Translations under genes and position numbers: made by a program
In this document: positions 14,620-21,279 of the stretch, in pieces
How the letters are laid out: every line of letters begins with the position of its first letter
Position numbering within the stretch: the first letter of the stretch is position 1
Notes under the pieces: model-generated
The model's input: only the letters and a program-made list of their open reading frames with translations
What the model was told of the DNA's origin: nothing
Databases searched by the model: none
IMG/VR virus record: IMGVR_UViG_3300038648_000070
Location: 1-22,983 of that record
DNA from: a virus
DNA length: 22,983 bases
Reading direction: 5' to 3' (one strand)

Positions 14620-14689
14620 TTTCCTTCTTTTCTAAGAGTTCTTGCATGAACACCTTGGCTTCCTTACGAGTATGGCAGTCACGGGACAT
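14600..14689 (-). CDS. Tiny charged ORF, possibly the 3' part of a frameshifted gene
   Basis: A 29-aa ORF (SRDCHTRKEAKVFMQELLEK inside) with helical, protein-like composition. It lacks a ribosome binding site, and its frame is open upstream to a TGA with further Cys/His-rich sequence. It overlaps the end of the 42-aa ORF in a different frame. It could be a separate gene, or the proper C-terminus of the 42-aa ORF joined by a -1 shift near the A5 run at 14701-14705. Confidence 0.3.
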   Translation of the reverse strand: MSRDCHTRKEAKVFMQELLEKKENENRSS

Positions 14690-14760
14690 TGATAAGTGAC
14701 AAAAAGAACCACCCGAATGCGCTCCGCCTCTTCCTCGGTTTGGGCAAACCGATCACCCAT
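14632..14760 (-). CDS. Small ORF coupled to the 77-aa gene
   Basis: A 42-aa ORF whose ATG at 14760 overlaps the end of the preceding gene. The first half (MGDRFAQTEEEAERIRVV) looks like a normal charged helix. The second half looks less protein-like, while frame -1 becomes more protein-like at the same point. See the finding on a possible frameshift. Function unknown. Confidence 0.35.
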   Translation of the reverse strand: MGDRFAQTEEEAERIRVVLFVTYQCPVTAILVRKPRCSCKNS

Positions 14761-14986
14761 TGGAGGCGACTCCTGTTCGGTGCCCGAGGAATAAGCGGAA
14801 CCCTCTCTTGTCAGGAATCTCCTTCCGGGGTCTAAACGTGGTCTGGCCCTGCACGTTGCCTAAACGATCTGTCCATATGACTCCAACACGCTCTGCAAGC
14901 GCCATTCTCGAAGCTGTAAAGAGCCTAAAGTCCGGCCCTGACTTGAATGTACTTGCCATCTTCGAAAGCTGAACCTCGGAGCGCAC
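14753..14986 (-). CDS. Small basic protein of unknown function
   Basis: A 77-aa frame from GTG 14986. An internal ATG at 14959 (MASTFKSGPDFRLFTASRMA) is an equally likely start and gives 68 residues. The protein is basic, with a beta-like middle (VGVIWTDRLGNVQGQTTFRP). It lies in the accessory cluster between the glycosylase-fold gene and the small ORFs and overlaps the next ORF. I do not recognise a family. Confidence 0.45.
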   Translation of the reverse strand: MRSEVQLSKMASTFKSGPDFRLFTASRMALAERVGVIWTDRLGNVQGQTTFRPRKEIPDKRGFRLFLGHRTGVASNG

Positions 14987-15045
14987 TACTGTTGTCGGAT
15001 GGACGAGGGCTGTCGCGTGTTACTCGGTCGTGGAGTTTTCGGTCA

Positions 15046-16149
15046 TCAGTAGTAACGGGTAGCCTCTAGGGGCGACCCATATACCGTCTGCTTAGTGCAA
15101 ACGGCGTTGAACGGGCACTCATGGCAAGCCCAGTTCTCTTCGGAGCAGACTCGTCGGTTGAGCCAATAAAGGTTGTCGAGCACTGTTGTAGGGGTACCCG
15201 AATAGCGCGCCACCTCGGTGAGGGCGAGCATCACTGCCCGCCTGAGGACGAGAGACTCGTCAGGAGTTAGTGGCTTCCGCTCGACTAGCTTGAGGGCCAA
15301 CTCCGGCGGAGGGAGAACAAGCCCCTGACGAAGCGCTTGTTTTACCAAGTGGTAGTCAATGCCCGGTAGTGGGTCGCGATCAAACGCGGCCAGGCCCGAT
15401 CCGCTAAGCATGATGGCATTCACCATTGTGAGCTTCTGGACTGGGTCGTCAAAGGCTCTGAACTCGGAACTCAGACTGGCGAAGCGCTCCAGTGAGCCGG
15501 CAGCGGCGTCAACGACGTTCTTGAACTGGCCGTCCCAGTGCTCGATCAAGCGCTTTCCCAGGTCGCGGAGGTTCGCCACGCGATCGGCCAGAGCGGGCAC
15601 AAGCGGGAGATTACCCTCATCGTCGATGAATGCTCGCCTCATCTGGTCGTAGCGAAGTTGAGCGAGCCACTCGGCGTTGAGGGATAGATCCCCACTCTGT
15701 GTTGCCATTAGCAGGCGTCGCCACATGAACATTGAGCCGCGTTCCCTTTGACCGCCAACGACTCCTTGGGAGGGAACCAAGCGCCCACCCACAAGGGACC
15801 AGAAGCGAAAGTTGATAGCATTGCCGACGGCAAGGTACTGGCACCGGTTGTCGGGAGAAGCGTCGACATTCCAGTACAGAGGGTCATCCCATGCGGCGGG
15901 AGCCGGCGTGCCCGCCCTGAACCGCTCCTCTAGGAGCGAAGCTACCCCCCTGACCTGGTGCTCGTTCACGAGGGCGACGGCTCCGTCCATCCTGCCTAGC
16001 GTGACTAACGAGGAGACCATCGCACCAGCATAGGCACTAGGTGTGACGGCTTCCTGCTTGGTTTCGAAGTTGCAAGAAGAGCCGTCCGGTGATACCAGCT
16101 TCCAGCAACCACTACGGTAAACAACTTCATAGTCTCCGGGAGATATCAT
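15046..16149 (-). CDS. Qng1-like glycosylase-fold protein with Nth-type 4Fe-4S motif
   Basis: A 367-aa protein from ATG 16149. This start overlaps the stop of a 41-aa gene as TGATG, so I prefer it to an upstream GTG at 16194. Two segments recall the queuosine nucleotide salvage glycosylase family (Qng1, DUF2419), which has a DNA-glycosylase-like fold: CQYLAVGNAINFRFWSLVGG and FDDPVQKLTMVNAIML followed by PGIDYHLVKQALRQGLV. The C-terminus has Cys335, 342, 345 and 351, spaced C-x6-C-x2-C-x5-C, exactly the endonuclease III/MutY iron-sulfur loop. It may release a base from a nucleotide or from DNA, for instance in 7-deazaguanine metabolism. The gene is visibly GC-richer than its neighbours, suggesting recent acquisition. 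The substrate cannot be told from sequence. Confidence 0.6.
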   Translation of the reverse strand: MISPGDYEVVYRSGCWKLVSPDGSSCNFETKQEAVTPSAYAGAMVSSLVTLGRMDGAVALVNEHQVRGVASLLEERFRAGTPAPAAWDDPLYWNVDASPDNRCQYLAVGNAINFRFWSLVGGRLVPSQGVVGGQRERGSMFMWRRLLMATQSGDLSLNAEWLAQLRYDQMRRAFIDDEGNLPLVPALADRVANLRDLGKRLIEHWDGQFKNVVDAAAGSLERFASLSSEFRAFDDPVQKLTMVNAIMLSGSGLAAFDRDPLPGIDYHLVKQALRQGLVLPPPELALKLVERKPLTPDESLVLRRAVMLALTEVARYSGTPTTVLDNLYWLNRRVCSEENWACHECPFNAVCTKQTVYGSPLEATRYY

Positions 16150-16274
16150 CAGGAATGCTCGTCTTCCCAAGATTCCATCACAACCCAGCAACACCAGGGT
16201 TCAAGCTGGTCGTTTTTCTCTACCCACATCTCACAACCTGGAACACCTAGATCTTTAACATAATAACGTATCAT
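16149..16274 (-). CDS. 41-aa protein coupled on both sides
   Basis: A short gene filling the gap between the DUF3039-type gene and the glycosylase-fold gene. ATG 16274 overlaps the upstream stop as ATGA, and its TGA overlaps the next ATG as TGATG. The product is Trp/Cys/Glu-rich (MIRYYVKDLGVPGCEMWVEK at the start, a WCCW motif near residue 27). The tight overlaps on both ends are strong evidence for translation. Function unknown. Confidence 0.65.
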   Translation of the reverse strand: MIRYYVKDLGVPGCEMWVEKNDQLEPWCCWVVMESWEDEHS

Positions 16275-16567
16275 AGACTTGGCACCTTCCACCCATGAGC
16301 CTTGGCTATGTCTTTGCACGTAGGGCAAAGCGGATACCTTTTAGGGTCATCGTTTGGGACCCACTGTTTGCCACATAGAGCCTTAACAGGAGTTCCGAAG
16401 ACGATGCCTTCAGCAACGGCTGGCCCTGCTGGCGTCCACCCCTCTTTATTTTCATCGTCCTTCCAAAAACCTTCGAGGACAATATGGGTGAACTTGTCCC
16501 AGCTTTGATCGTCTAATTGAGGAGTTGTAACGGTCTCTGTAGATTCCAGAACCAGAGTGTCAGTCAT
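16271..16567 (-). CDS. DUF3039-type small zinc-binding protein
   Basis: A 98-aa protein with the C-terminal pattern GTPVKALCGKQWVPNDDP followed by YPLCPTCKDIA: three Cys in a C-x16-20-CxxC layout plus an upstream His (FTHIVLEG). This is the hallmark of DUF3039, a family common in actinobacteria and their phages with no known function and a presumed metal site. The ATG at 16567 lies seven bases after a -10 box, so the message is probably leaderless. It heads an accessory cluster that includes the glycosylase-fold protein, with ATGA coupling to the next gene. Confidence 0.8.
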   Translation of the reverse strand: MTDTLVLESTETVTTPQLDDQSWDKFTHIVLEGFWKDDENKEGWTPAGPAVAEGIVFGTPVKALCGKQWVPNDDPKRYPLCPTCKDIAKAHGWKVPSL

Positions 16568-16574
16568 GTTGCTT

Positions 16575-16602
16575 AGTCTAGCACGTCCAAACCCTATGTC
16601 AA
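16575..16602 (-). promoter_or_regulatory. Promoter of the DUF3039-headed accessory cluster
   Basis: TTGACA at 16602-16597, a 16-base spacer and TAGACT at 16580-16575, within the same GCTGACTTGACA element (16608-16597) seen at two other sites. The start codon follows after seven bases. The -35 overlaps the stop codon of the membrane protein gene. Confidence 0.75.
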
Positions 16603-16904
16603 GTCAGCTTCTCACGATCGAGCTTCCTCCCCAAGTAGAAGCCCACAATACTACCAGCAGCAGAACCCAACAATAACGCTGCTAACATGGCCAGAGTTTG
16701 GACCGACAGCCCGTTGCGAACCCACGAAACACCCGCAGAGACAACACAAAACGGTAGGGTCAAGTCACCCAAACCGTCCATGATACCACCCCTGAGCGCT
16801 CCCCGCCAGTTCTTGGCCCGTGCCAACAGGACCACAGAGGCGGTGTAGAACACATCCTGTAACGCCATGGAGGCGAACACAAGCACTACTAGACCGTAGT
16901 TCAT
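16599..16904 (-). CDS. Small membrane protein with about three transmembrane segments
   Basis: A 101-aa hydrophobic protein. Segments at about residues 3-27, 45-62 and 68-92 look membrane-spanning, separated by a basic loop (ARAKNWRGALRGG) and ending in a basic tail (GRKLDREKLT). It starts at ATG 16904, two bases after the endonuclease gene, without a clear Shine-Dalgarno sequence. The size and topology would suit a holin or another lysis or envelope protein, but there is no lysin gene nearby, so I leave the function open. Confidence 0.6.
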   Translation of the reverse strand: MNYGLVVLVFASMALQDVFYTASVVLLARAKNWRGALRGGIMDGLGDLTLPFCVVSAGVSWVRNGLSVQTLAMLAALLLGSAAGSIVGFYLGRKLDREKLT

Positions 16905-16906
16905 GG

Positions 16907-18640
16907 TTATTTATCGGACGGATGGAACTCCATTTCGGATTTAACTTGATGTAAGATTTTACGAGCCCGGTCAGAACGAGGAAAAGCAAAACGAAACTTA
17001 GGAGGATCGGCAATGTACATTAACCCTTCTTTATCCACCAGAGCCTTTTCAGTAAGACCTTGAGTCTTAGCCCGAGTCCAAACGGTACGCTTGTGAATGT
17101 GATTCCCCATTTTGTCGTCGTAGTGGTAACTGCCCACAGCCTCCTCACCTAAAAAAACAAAGTTGGCTGCCCGATAGAGACCTCCGGTATGGCCAGCAGC
17201 TGGATCGGCAAAAGAAATAATCATTTCATACGATGACGGCAATGACTCAATTGAACGAGACAAAAACCAAGTACCCGTATTTTTAGGTAAAAAATCCACC
17301 AAAACAAACCTTCGCAACTCTAAAGTTGGTCCCGGTTCCACACTCCCCCAACCAAACCGTCCAGCGCCAGGGTAAGATGAGCGCCCGAAGACAGCAACCC
17401 CCACCAGCATTTCCTCGTGCCAAAGCCCACTATAGAACAAGGCCGAAGGACAAGTATGTGTATAGTGATTCAAAACAACAAAATCACGTGCTTCTTTAAT
17501 ATTAACTTGACCGCACCGCAGATTACTTAAAAGAATAGGAGAAGAAATAGAAGGAAATAAAAGCTTTAATTCACACAATACTTCTTCAAGTGTAACTTCC
17601 AAGGAGGAAACAGTTTCAGTCCAGCCCTGTTCCCCTTTTAACTCAGGCACGTGCAGATGTCCTGCATCTCGCCATTGAGCTATAATTTTTGATTCGACAT
17701 CGCTGACTAATTGTCCGTCCAGCGGTCCTATCACACGGTGAACGATCGTTTCTCTTTCATTGGCAAAGAATTTCAACCGCTGTTGAATATTTTGAGATTT
17801 TCCAATTTTAAAAGCATGAAACCCAGGAAACTCAATAAGATAGAGGTACCCAGGACGATGGACATCAAATCCGCTGGTAGCACAAGAGGGACAACCCCCT
17901 CTTCCGCGTGATTGTGCTGTTTGCAAATCATTAAATGATGTTTTATGAACAGTATCACAAACAAGATGCAAATAGGGCAAAATATCATGAGTCAACCCTG
18001 GTTCAAGTCTCTTCCACTTCCAAATAGTCAACCAATCCTCAATCTCAGAATCGGATAAGGATCGTTTCTTTGAGGTACACGAAGTACATCCTTGAGACTC
18101 TAGTCTCTCAACATTTGTTAAACTCACTAACTGTTGATGTCCACATCTATGTTTACCCTGAATAGCTTGTTCTTTGACTCGCGGGATCTCTAGACATTCC
18201 CACCCCATAAGTTTAAATCTTCTTTTTAATTCAACATCAACTAGTTGGGAGCCGTGTGGTGAGCAAAACTTACAACCACTAAACCCCCGATCTTCAGTAA
18301 TATGATAGAGATACTTAAGTTGTTCTGTCCCGCAGTTTAGATGACGAGCTAAAAAAGGCTCATCCATTCGAGTGATAGAACCAGTACGCACCCACCCAGT
18401 ACCCACGAGGCGACTATCAACCACCTCTTCACTGAGATGACGTCCTTTCGTAGCACAAGCCTTACACCCTTGAGAATCCCCTTTCCGAGGTGCTTCTAAA
18501 AGGCCCAAGCGAACAGAAGCTTCAGTACCACAAACCAAGTGAACAGCCAAAAAAGGTTGATTGGTATTCCCGACCAAAGGACCAGTACGCCGCCACCCAG
18601 CGGCAGCCACGCGCTTATCTAAATCAAGAGACAAGGCCAT
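16907..18640 (-). CDS. GIY-YIG homing endonuclease with four zinc modules and Mom-like GNAT domain
   Basis: A 577-aa protein. Residues 30-255 contain four zinc-ribbon or treble-clef-like modules, each with an H/C pair and a CxxC (C37/C59/C62, C103/C123/C126, C166/C185/C188, C228/C250/C253). Residues 264-324 form a GIY-YIG nuclease variant (GYLYLI, FKIGKS, an Arg in NIQQRL, a Glu in DVESKI). Residues 372-523 match the Mom-like GNAT pattern (LELRRFVLVDFLPKNTGTWF, then IISFADPAAGHTGGLYRAAN). It shares the layout of the gene at 1274-2563 but with two more zinc modules. The gene has its own promoter directly before the ATG, is AT-rich by eye, and sits between the portal and a membrane protein gene. 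Nicking or cutting DNA at a zinc-module-defined site fits the family; the GNAT role is unknown. Confidence 0.8.
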   Translation of the reverse strand: MALSLDLDKRVAAAGWRRTGPLVGNTNQPFLAVHLVCGTEASVRLGLLEAPRKGDSQGCKACATKGRHLSEEVVDSRLVGTGWVRTGSITRMDEPFLARHLNCGTEQLKYLYHITEDRGFSGCKFCSPHGSQLVDVELKRRFKLMGWECLEIPRVKEQAIQGKHRCGHQQLVSLTNVERLESQGCTSCTSKKRSLSDSEIEDWLTIWKWKRLEPGLTHDILPYLHLVCDTVHKTSFNDLQTAQSRGRGGCPSCATSGFDVHRPGYLYLIEFPGFHAFKIGKSQNIQQRLKFFANERETIVHRVIGPLDGQLVSDVESKIIAQWRDAGHLHVPELKGEQGWTETVSSLEVTLEEVLCELKLLFPSISSPILLSNLRCGQVNIKEARDFVVLNHYTHTCPSALFYSGLWHEEMLVGVAVFGRSSYPGAGRFGWGSVEPGPTLELRRFVLVDFLPKNTGTWFLSRSIESLPSSYEMIISFADPAAGHTGGLYRAANFVFLGEEAVGSYHYDDKMGNHIHKRTVWTRAKTQGLTEKALVDKEGLMYIADPPKFRFAFPRSDRARKILHQVKSEMEFHPSDK

Positions 18641-18646
18641 TCACTA

Positions 18647-18675
18647 ATCATACCACGTCTTCAACGAAGAATCAA
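18647..18675 (-). promoter_or_regulatory. Promoter of the 577-aa endonuclease gene
   Basis: TTGATT at 18675-18670, a 17-base spacer and TATGAT at 18652-18647. The ATG follows after six bases (leaderless). The -35 region reads GTTGACTTGATT, a diverged copy of the GCTGACTTGACA element. Confidence 0.65.
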
Positions 18676-18680
18676 GTCAA

Positions 18681-20621
18681 CTACTGACCATCATTGGGTT
18701 CACTATGCTTCTCAAGCTTCGGACGGCTTCTTATCCCCTTAACAGCAGCACTACCGGGAGGCGTAGAGGTTCCCTTGTGCTCGTCCTTGGACACTCCTCT
18801 AGCAGGAGGTTGACCAGCTCCACGAGCCTTTCCACCATTGCCAGCTGCTCCATGGTTGCCTCCAGCAGCCCTACCTGCCCTCTTAGGACTATTCGCCGCT
18901 CCTGGTGCTGGCCCACCGGGTTTAGGTGCCGTTGAATTGGCTGGAGTTGGAGCCCCTGGCGCACCAGGAGGCGGCGGTGGTGGCATGAAGTACTTGTCGT
19001 ACTTCTGCATTTCCATCTTGCGAAGCCGTGCCTCGTCAGCCTCGTCGTAGTCCACCTCGGAGAGAATGGACTTACGGGAAAGGTCATCACGGTCGCGAAG
19101 ATCAAGTAGATAAGTTGCGAGGCTAGGATCGAAATCAAGCGCAATACGCTTGGGGTGGAACGCCATGGAAGGAAGACAAGTCAAAGAATTGTTCAACTCA
19201 AAGATAGGCATAAAGATGTTATTCATCACGTCATCCTTCTGCATATCCCTACGGGACTCAAGACCTCTGGCCACCACACGGGCCAACTTAAGACTGTCGT
19301 CTCTCCCTGCGTGGGTCGTGGTGAACATCCCATACAAGGTCCCTTGAATGCCAAGATTCAAGACCCCATAGCGCCCCTCGTCAATGATGTGTTCCGTCTT
19401 GGGAGTGATAATCTCCACCTTGAGGCGGTGGTCACCTACCAAGACGGGAGAGGCCCCCATGGTTGAGGCCTGGGCCTGCAAGTAGTTGATTTCGTACTGC
19501 GAAGCAGGGTGATGATCGGTACCCTTGGTAATAAGAACTATGAACTGGGCAATCCCGATTAGAGCAGAACGATCAGCCGCCTTAAGCTGCCTCTTTAGGT
19601 CCAGTAGCTCGAAAACCCTTCTCATGGGAACAGGAGCAAACCTGGCATAGTCAGGACGCGTTAGAGTGGTACGCCAAACGTATTTCGGGTTCAACACATA
19701 CAAACGGTTCGGGTCTACACTATACCCACCGCCGCCGATGTTCACCAATTCTTTGCGGTCACGATAGTCGGGCTCGTACTTAGCCACGATAAGGCGCTGA
19801 ATGATAGGATCTGCACCTGAGGCATCGTCACCCAAAAGCCAAGAATCTATAACGTCTTTTTCGGTGGGATCAGCAACATAGGTAAGGGTCTCCTTGCCGA
19901 AGAGGAAGTTCCCTACAGGGATAACCTTGAACGGGTCAAGAACTGTCAAGCCCAGAGGAACGGTAAGGTTATTGAAAGCCTTCTTCTTCTTGACCCCGGT
20001 TTCAGTGGACTTACCTTGGACTTTGTACGACTTTGTTCCATACCAAGCAGCAACATAAGCCTGACCCGTTAAAGCTAACTCCCGCCAGACCTTCCGCATG
20101 TGAGTAGATAGATGGATATCATAAGCTATCTGGCCCCAGATGTTCTCTTCGTCCTCGTCGTCGCACTCTATCTTGATCTGGCCAAAGGCAAGAGCCTCGG
20201 AAGAAGCCAAGTAAGCTCCCACCATATCATCATCAGCAGCGTTGTAAGCAGCAGCTAGTTGTTCAAAGAAAGAGTCGTCAACAACGAACAAATCACGATC
20301 AAACAAAGTCCCTTCACGCCGCTGCCCCTGGCGCCCACCCTGCACGCTGTGCGTCCATGTAACCATGGCAGCCATGAGAGGCTTGACCGAGTCGTCCATG
20401 AACTGGCCCCGCATAACATCTCCAGTGGGGATGCCAGAAGTGTTGATAATGGCAGCTGCAGTCTCACCGTCAGGGGATTGCCAGATCTCCATACCCGAAG
20501 GATCTACTTCCACCTGAGCCGAAAGAACGCCTTTAGGCTGCTTGGGAGCAGACCGCGGTGTACGCTTGCGCGTAGGGACAGCGCGTCCCATAGCCGTCTG
20601 GGAAGGGATCTGATCAGTCAT
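18681..20621 (-). CDS. Portal protein
   Basis: A 646-aa protein placed two genes after the large terminase. The portal is the dodecameric ring at one capsid vertex through which DNA is packaged and ejected. The central region (about 100-520) has portal-like features: an acidic N-terminal wing (FFEQLAAAYNAADDDMVGAY), the stem/helix area (RVFELLDLKRQLKAADRSAL) and a crown-like helical end (ARVVARGLESRRDMQKDDVM). The C-terminal 110 residues are low-complexity Pro/Gly/Ala with a PPPPPPG run at about residue 550, a probable disordered extension. It starts at ATG 20621, sharing one base with the upstream stop (TAATG). Confidence 0.82.
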   Translation of the reverse strand: MTDQIPSQTAMGRAVPTRKRTPRSAPKQPKGVLSAQVEVDPSGMEIWQSPDGETAAAIINTSGIPTGDVMRGQFMDDSVKPLMAAMVTWTHSVQGGRQGQRREGTLFDRDLFVVDDSFFEQLAAAYNAADDDMVGAYLASSEALAFGQIKIECDDEDEENIWGQIAYDIHLSTHMRKVWRELALTGQAYVAAWYGTKSYKVQGKSTETGVKKKKAFNNLTVPLGLTVLDPFKVIPVGNFLFGKETLTYVADPTEKDVIDSWLLGDDASGADPIIQRLIVAKYEPDYRDRKELVNIGGGGYSVDPNRLYVLNPKYVWRTTLTRPDYARFAPVPMRRVFELLDLKRQLKAADRSALIGIAQFIVLITKGTDHHPASQYEINYLQAQASTMGASPVLVGDHRLKVEIITPKTEHIIDEGRYGVLNLGIQGTLYGMFTTTHAGRDDSLKLARVVARGLESRRDMQKDDVMNNIFMPIFELNNSLTCLPSMAFHPKRIALDFDPSLATYLLDLRDRDDLSRKSILSEVDYDEADEARLRKMEMQKYDKYFMPPPPPPGAPGAPTPANSTAPKPGGPAPGAANSPKRAGRAAGGNHGAAGNGGKARGAGQPPARGVSKDEHKGTSTPPGSAAVKGIRSRPKLEKHSEPNDGQ

Positions 20622-20968
20622 TAGTACGCCTCCCCTCTAAGCTGCTCTGCTTCAATCTTCATAAGAGTTACTCGTCTACTTGCTACATCAAACTGCCAAT
20701 GCAACTCATCACGGGTTGGGATTAGAGCCTCGATACGGAACTTCGTAGCCCGCTGACCAGAGGAAATGACCGTTTGAACGATAAGTTCATGTACACGAGC
20801 AGAAATCGAAGAAAGCCATCCCATGGCCTCATCTGCAGGTAATTGGTTGAGATTTTTAAGCTCAGTACAATACCCAACTACCTCCTTCTTGACTCCCTCA
20901 AGCCAAATATCAGCTTGTGAGGGTTCTCTGTTACCAAGACAGGATTCTATGTCTTCCGCCAACGTCAC
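20621..20968 (-). CDS. Small helical protein between terminase and portal
   Basis: A 115-aa protein, charged and predicted helical throughout, for example ADEAMGWLSSISARVHELIV and a C-terminal RVTLMKIEAEQLRGEAY. It starts at GTG 20968 with a GGAAAG sequence at a rather long distance. Its stop shares a base with the portal ATG, so it is translationally coupled. I do not recognise a family; the position suggests a packaging or portal-assembly accessory role. Confidence 0.55.
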   Translation of the reverse strand: MTLAEDIESCLGNREPSQADIWLEGVKKEVVGYCTELKNLNQLPADEAMGWLSSISARVHELIVQTVISSGQRATKFRIEALIPTRDELHWQFDVASRRVTLMKIEAEQLRGEAY

Positions 20969-21012
20969 AATGTTTTATCGACTTTCCTAGAACTTTATCA
21001 GACGGTCCAACA

Positions 21013-21279
21013 TTACATACCCCCTATAAATCCGTCTAGAACGTTCTCACTTCGCTGTTCATATTTCCCATTTGGCTGTTGCTTAACTCTACCAACTTCT
21101 ACTGCAGCCATAAAGTCAGCCATCATCACGATATCCTGATCACTTAATCTGTGCCAAGGAGCCACCTGGGCAGCCCAAGCGCCCACGCGAGGGTCCAAAG
21201 ATTTGGCGATTTTGTGTACCATCTTGAACCGTTGGTTCCAGGCTTCTCGTGCTGCGTCCCATTGTGCGTCTCTTACCAC
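21013..21279 (-). CDS. Small protein coupled to the large terminase gene
   Basis: An 88-aa protein whose start overlaps the end of the terminase gene by seven bases. It is Trp- and Met-rich and helical in the first two thirds (WDAAREAWNQRFKMVHKIAK; HRLSDQDIVMMADFMAAVEV) with a polar tail. No family is recognised. Actinophages often have such short genes between terminase and portal. Confidence 0.55.
   Translation of the reverse strand: MVRDAQWDAAREAWNQRFKMVHKIAKSLDPRVGAWAAQVAPWHRLSDQDIVMMADFMAAVEVGRVKQQPNGKYEQRSENVLDGFIGGM

Noticed and set aside
16755-16770. TGACTTGACC resembling the shared -35 element
   Set aside because: It is inside the membrane protein gene, and the bases 17 positions downstream do not resemble a -10 box.
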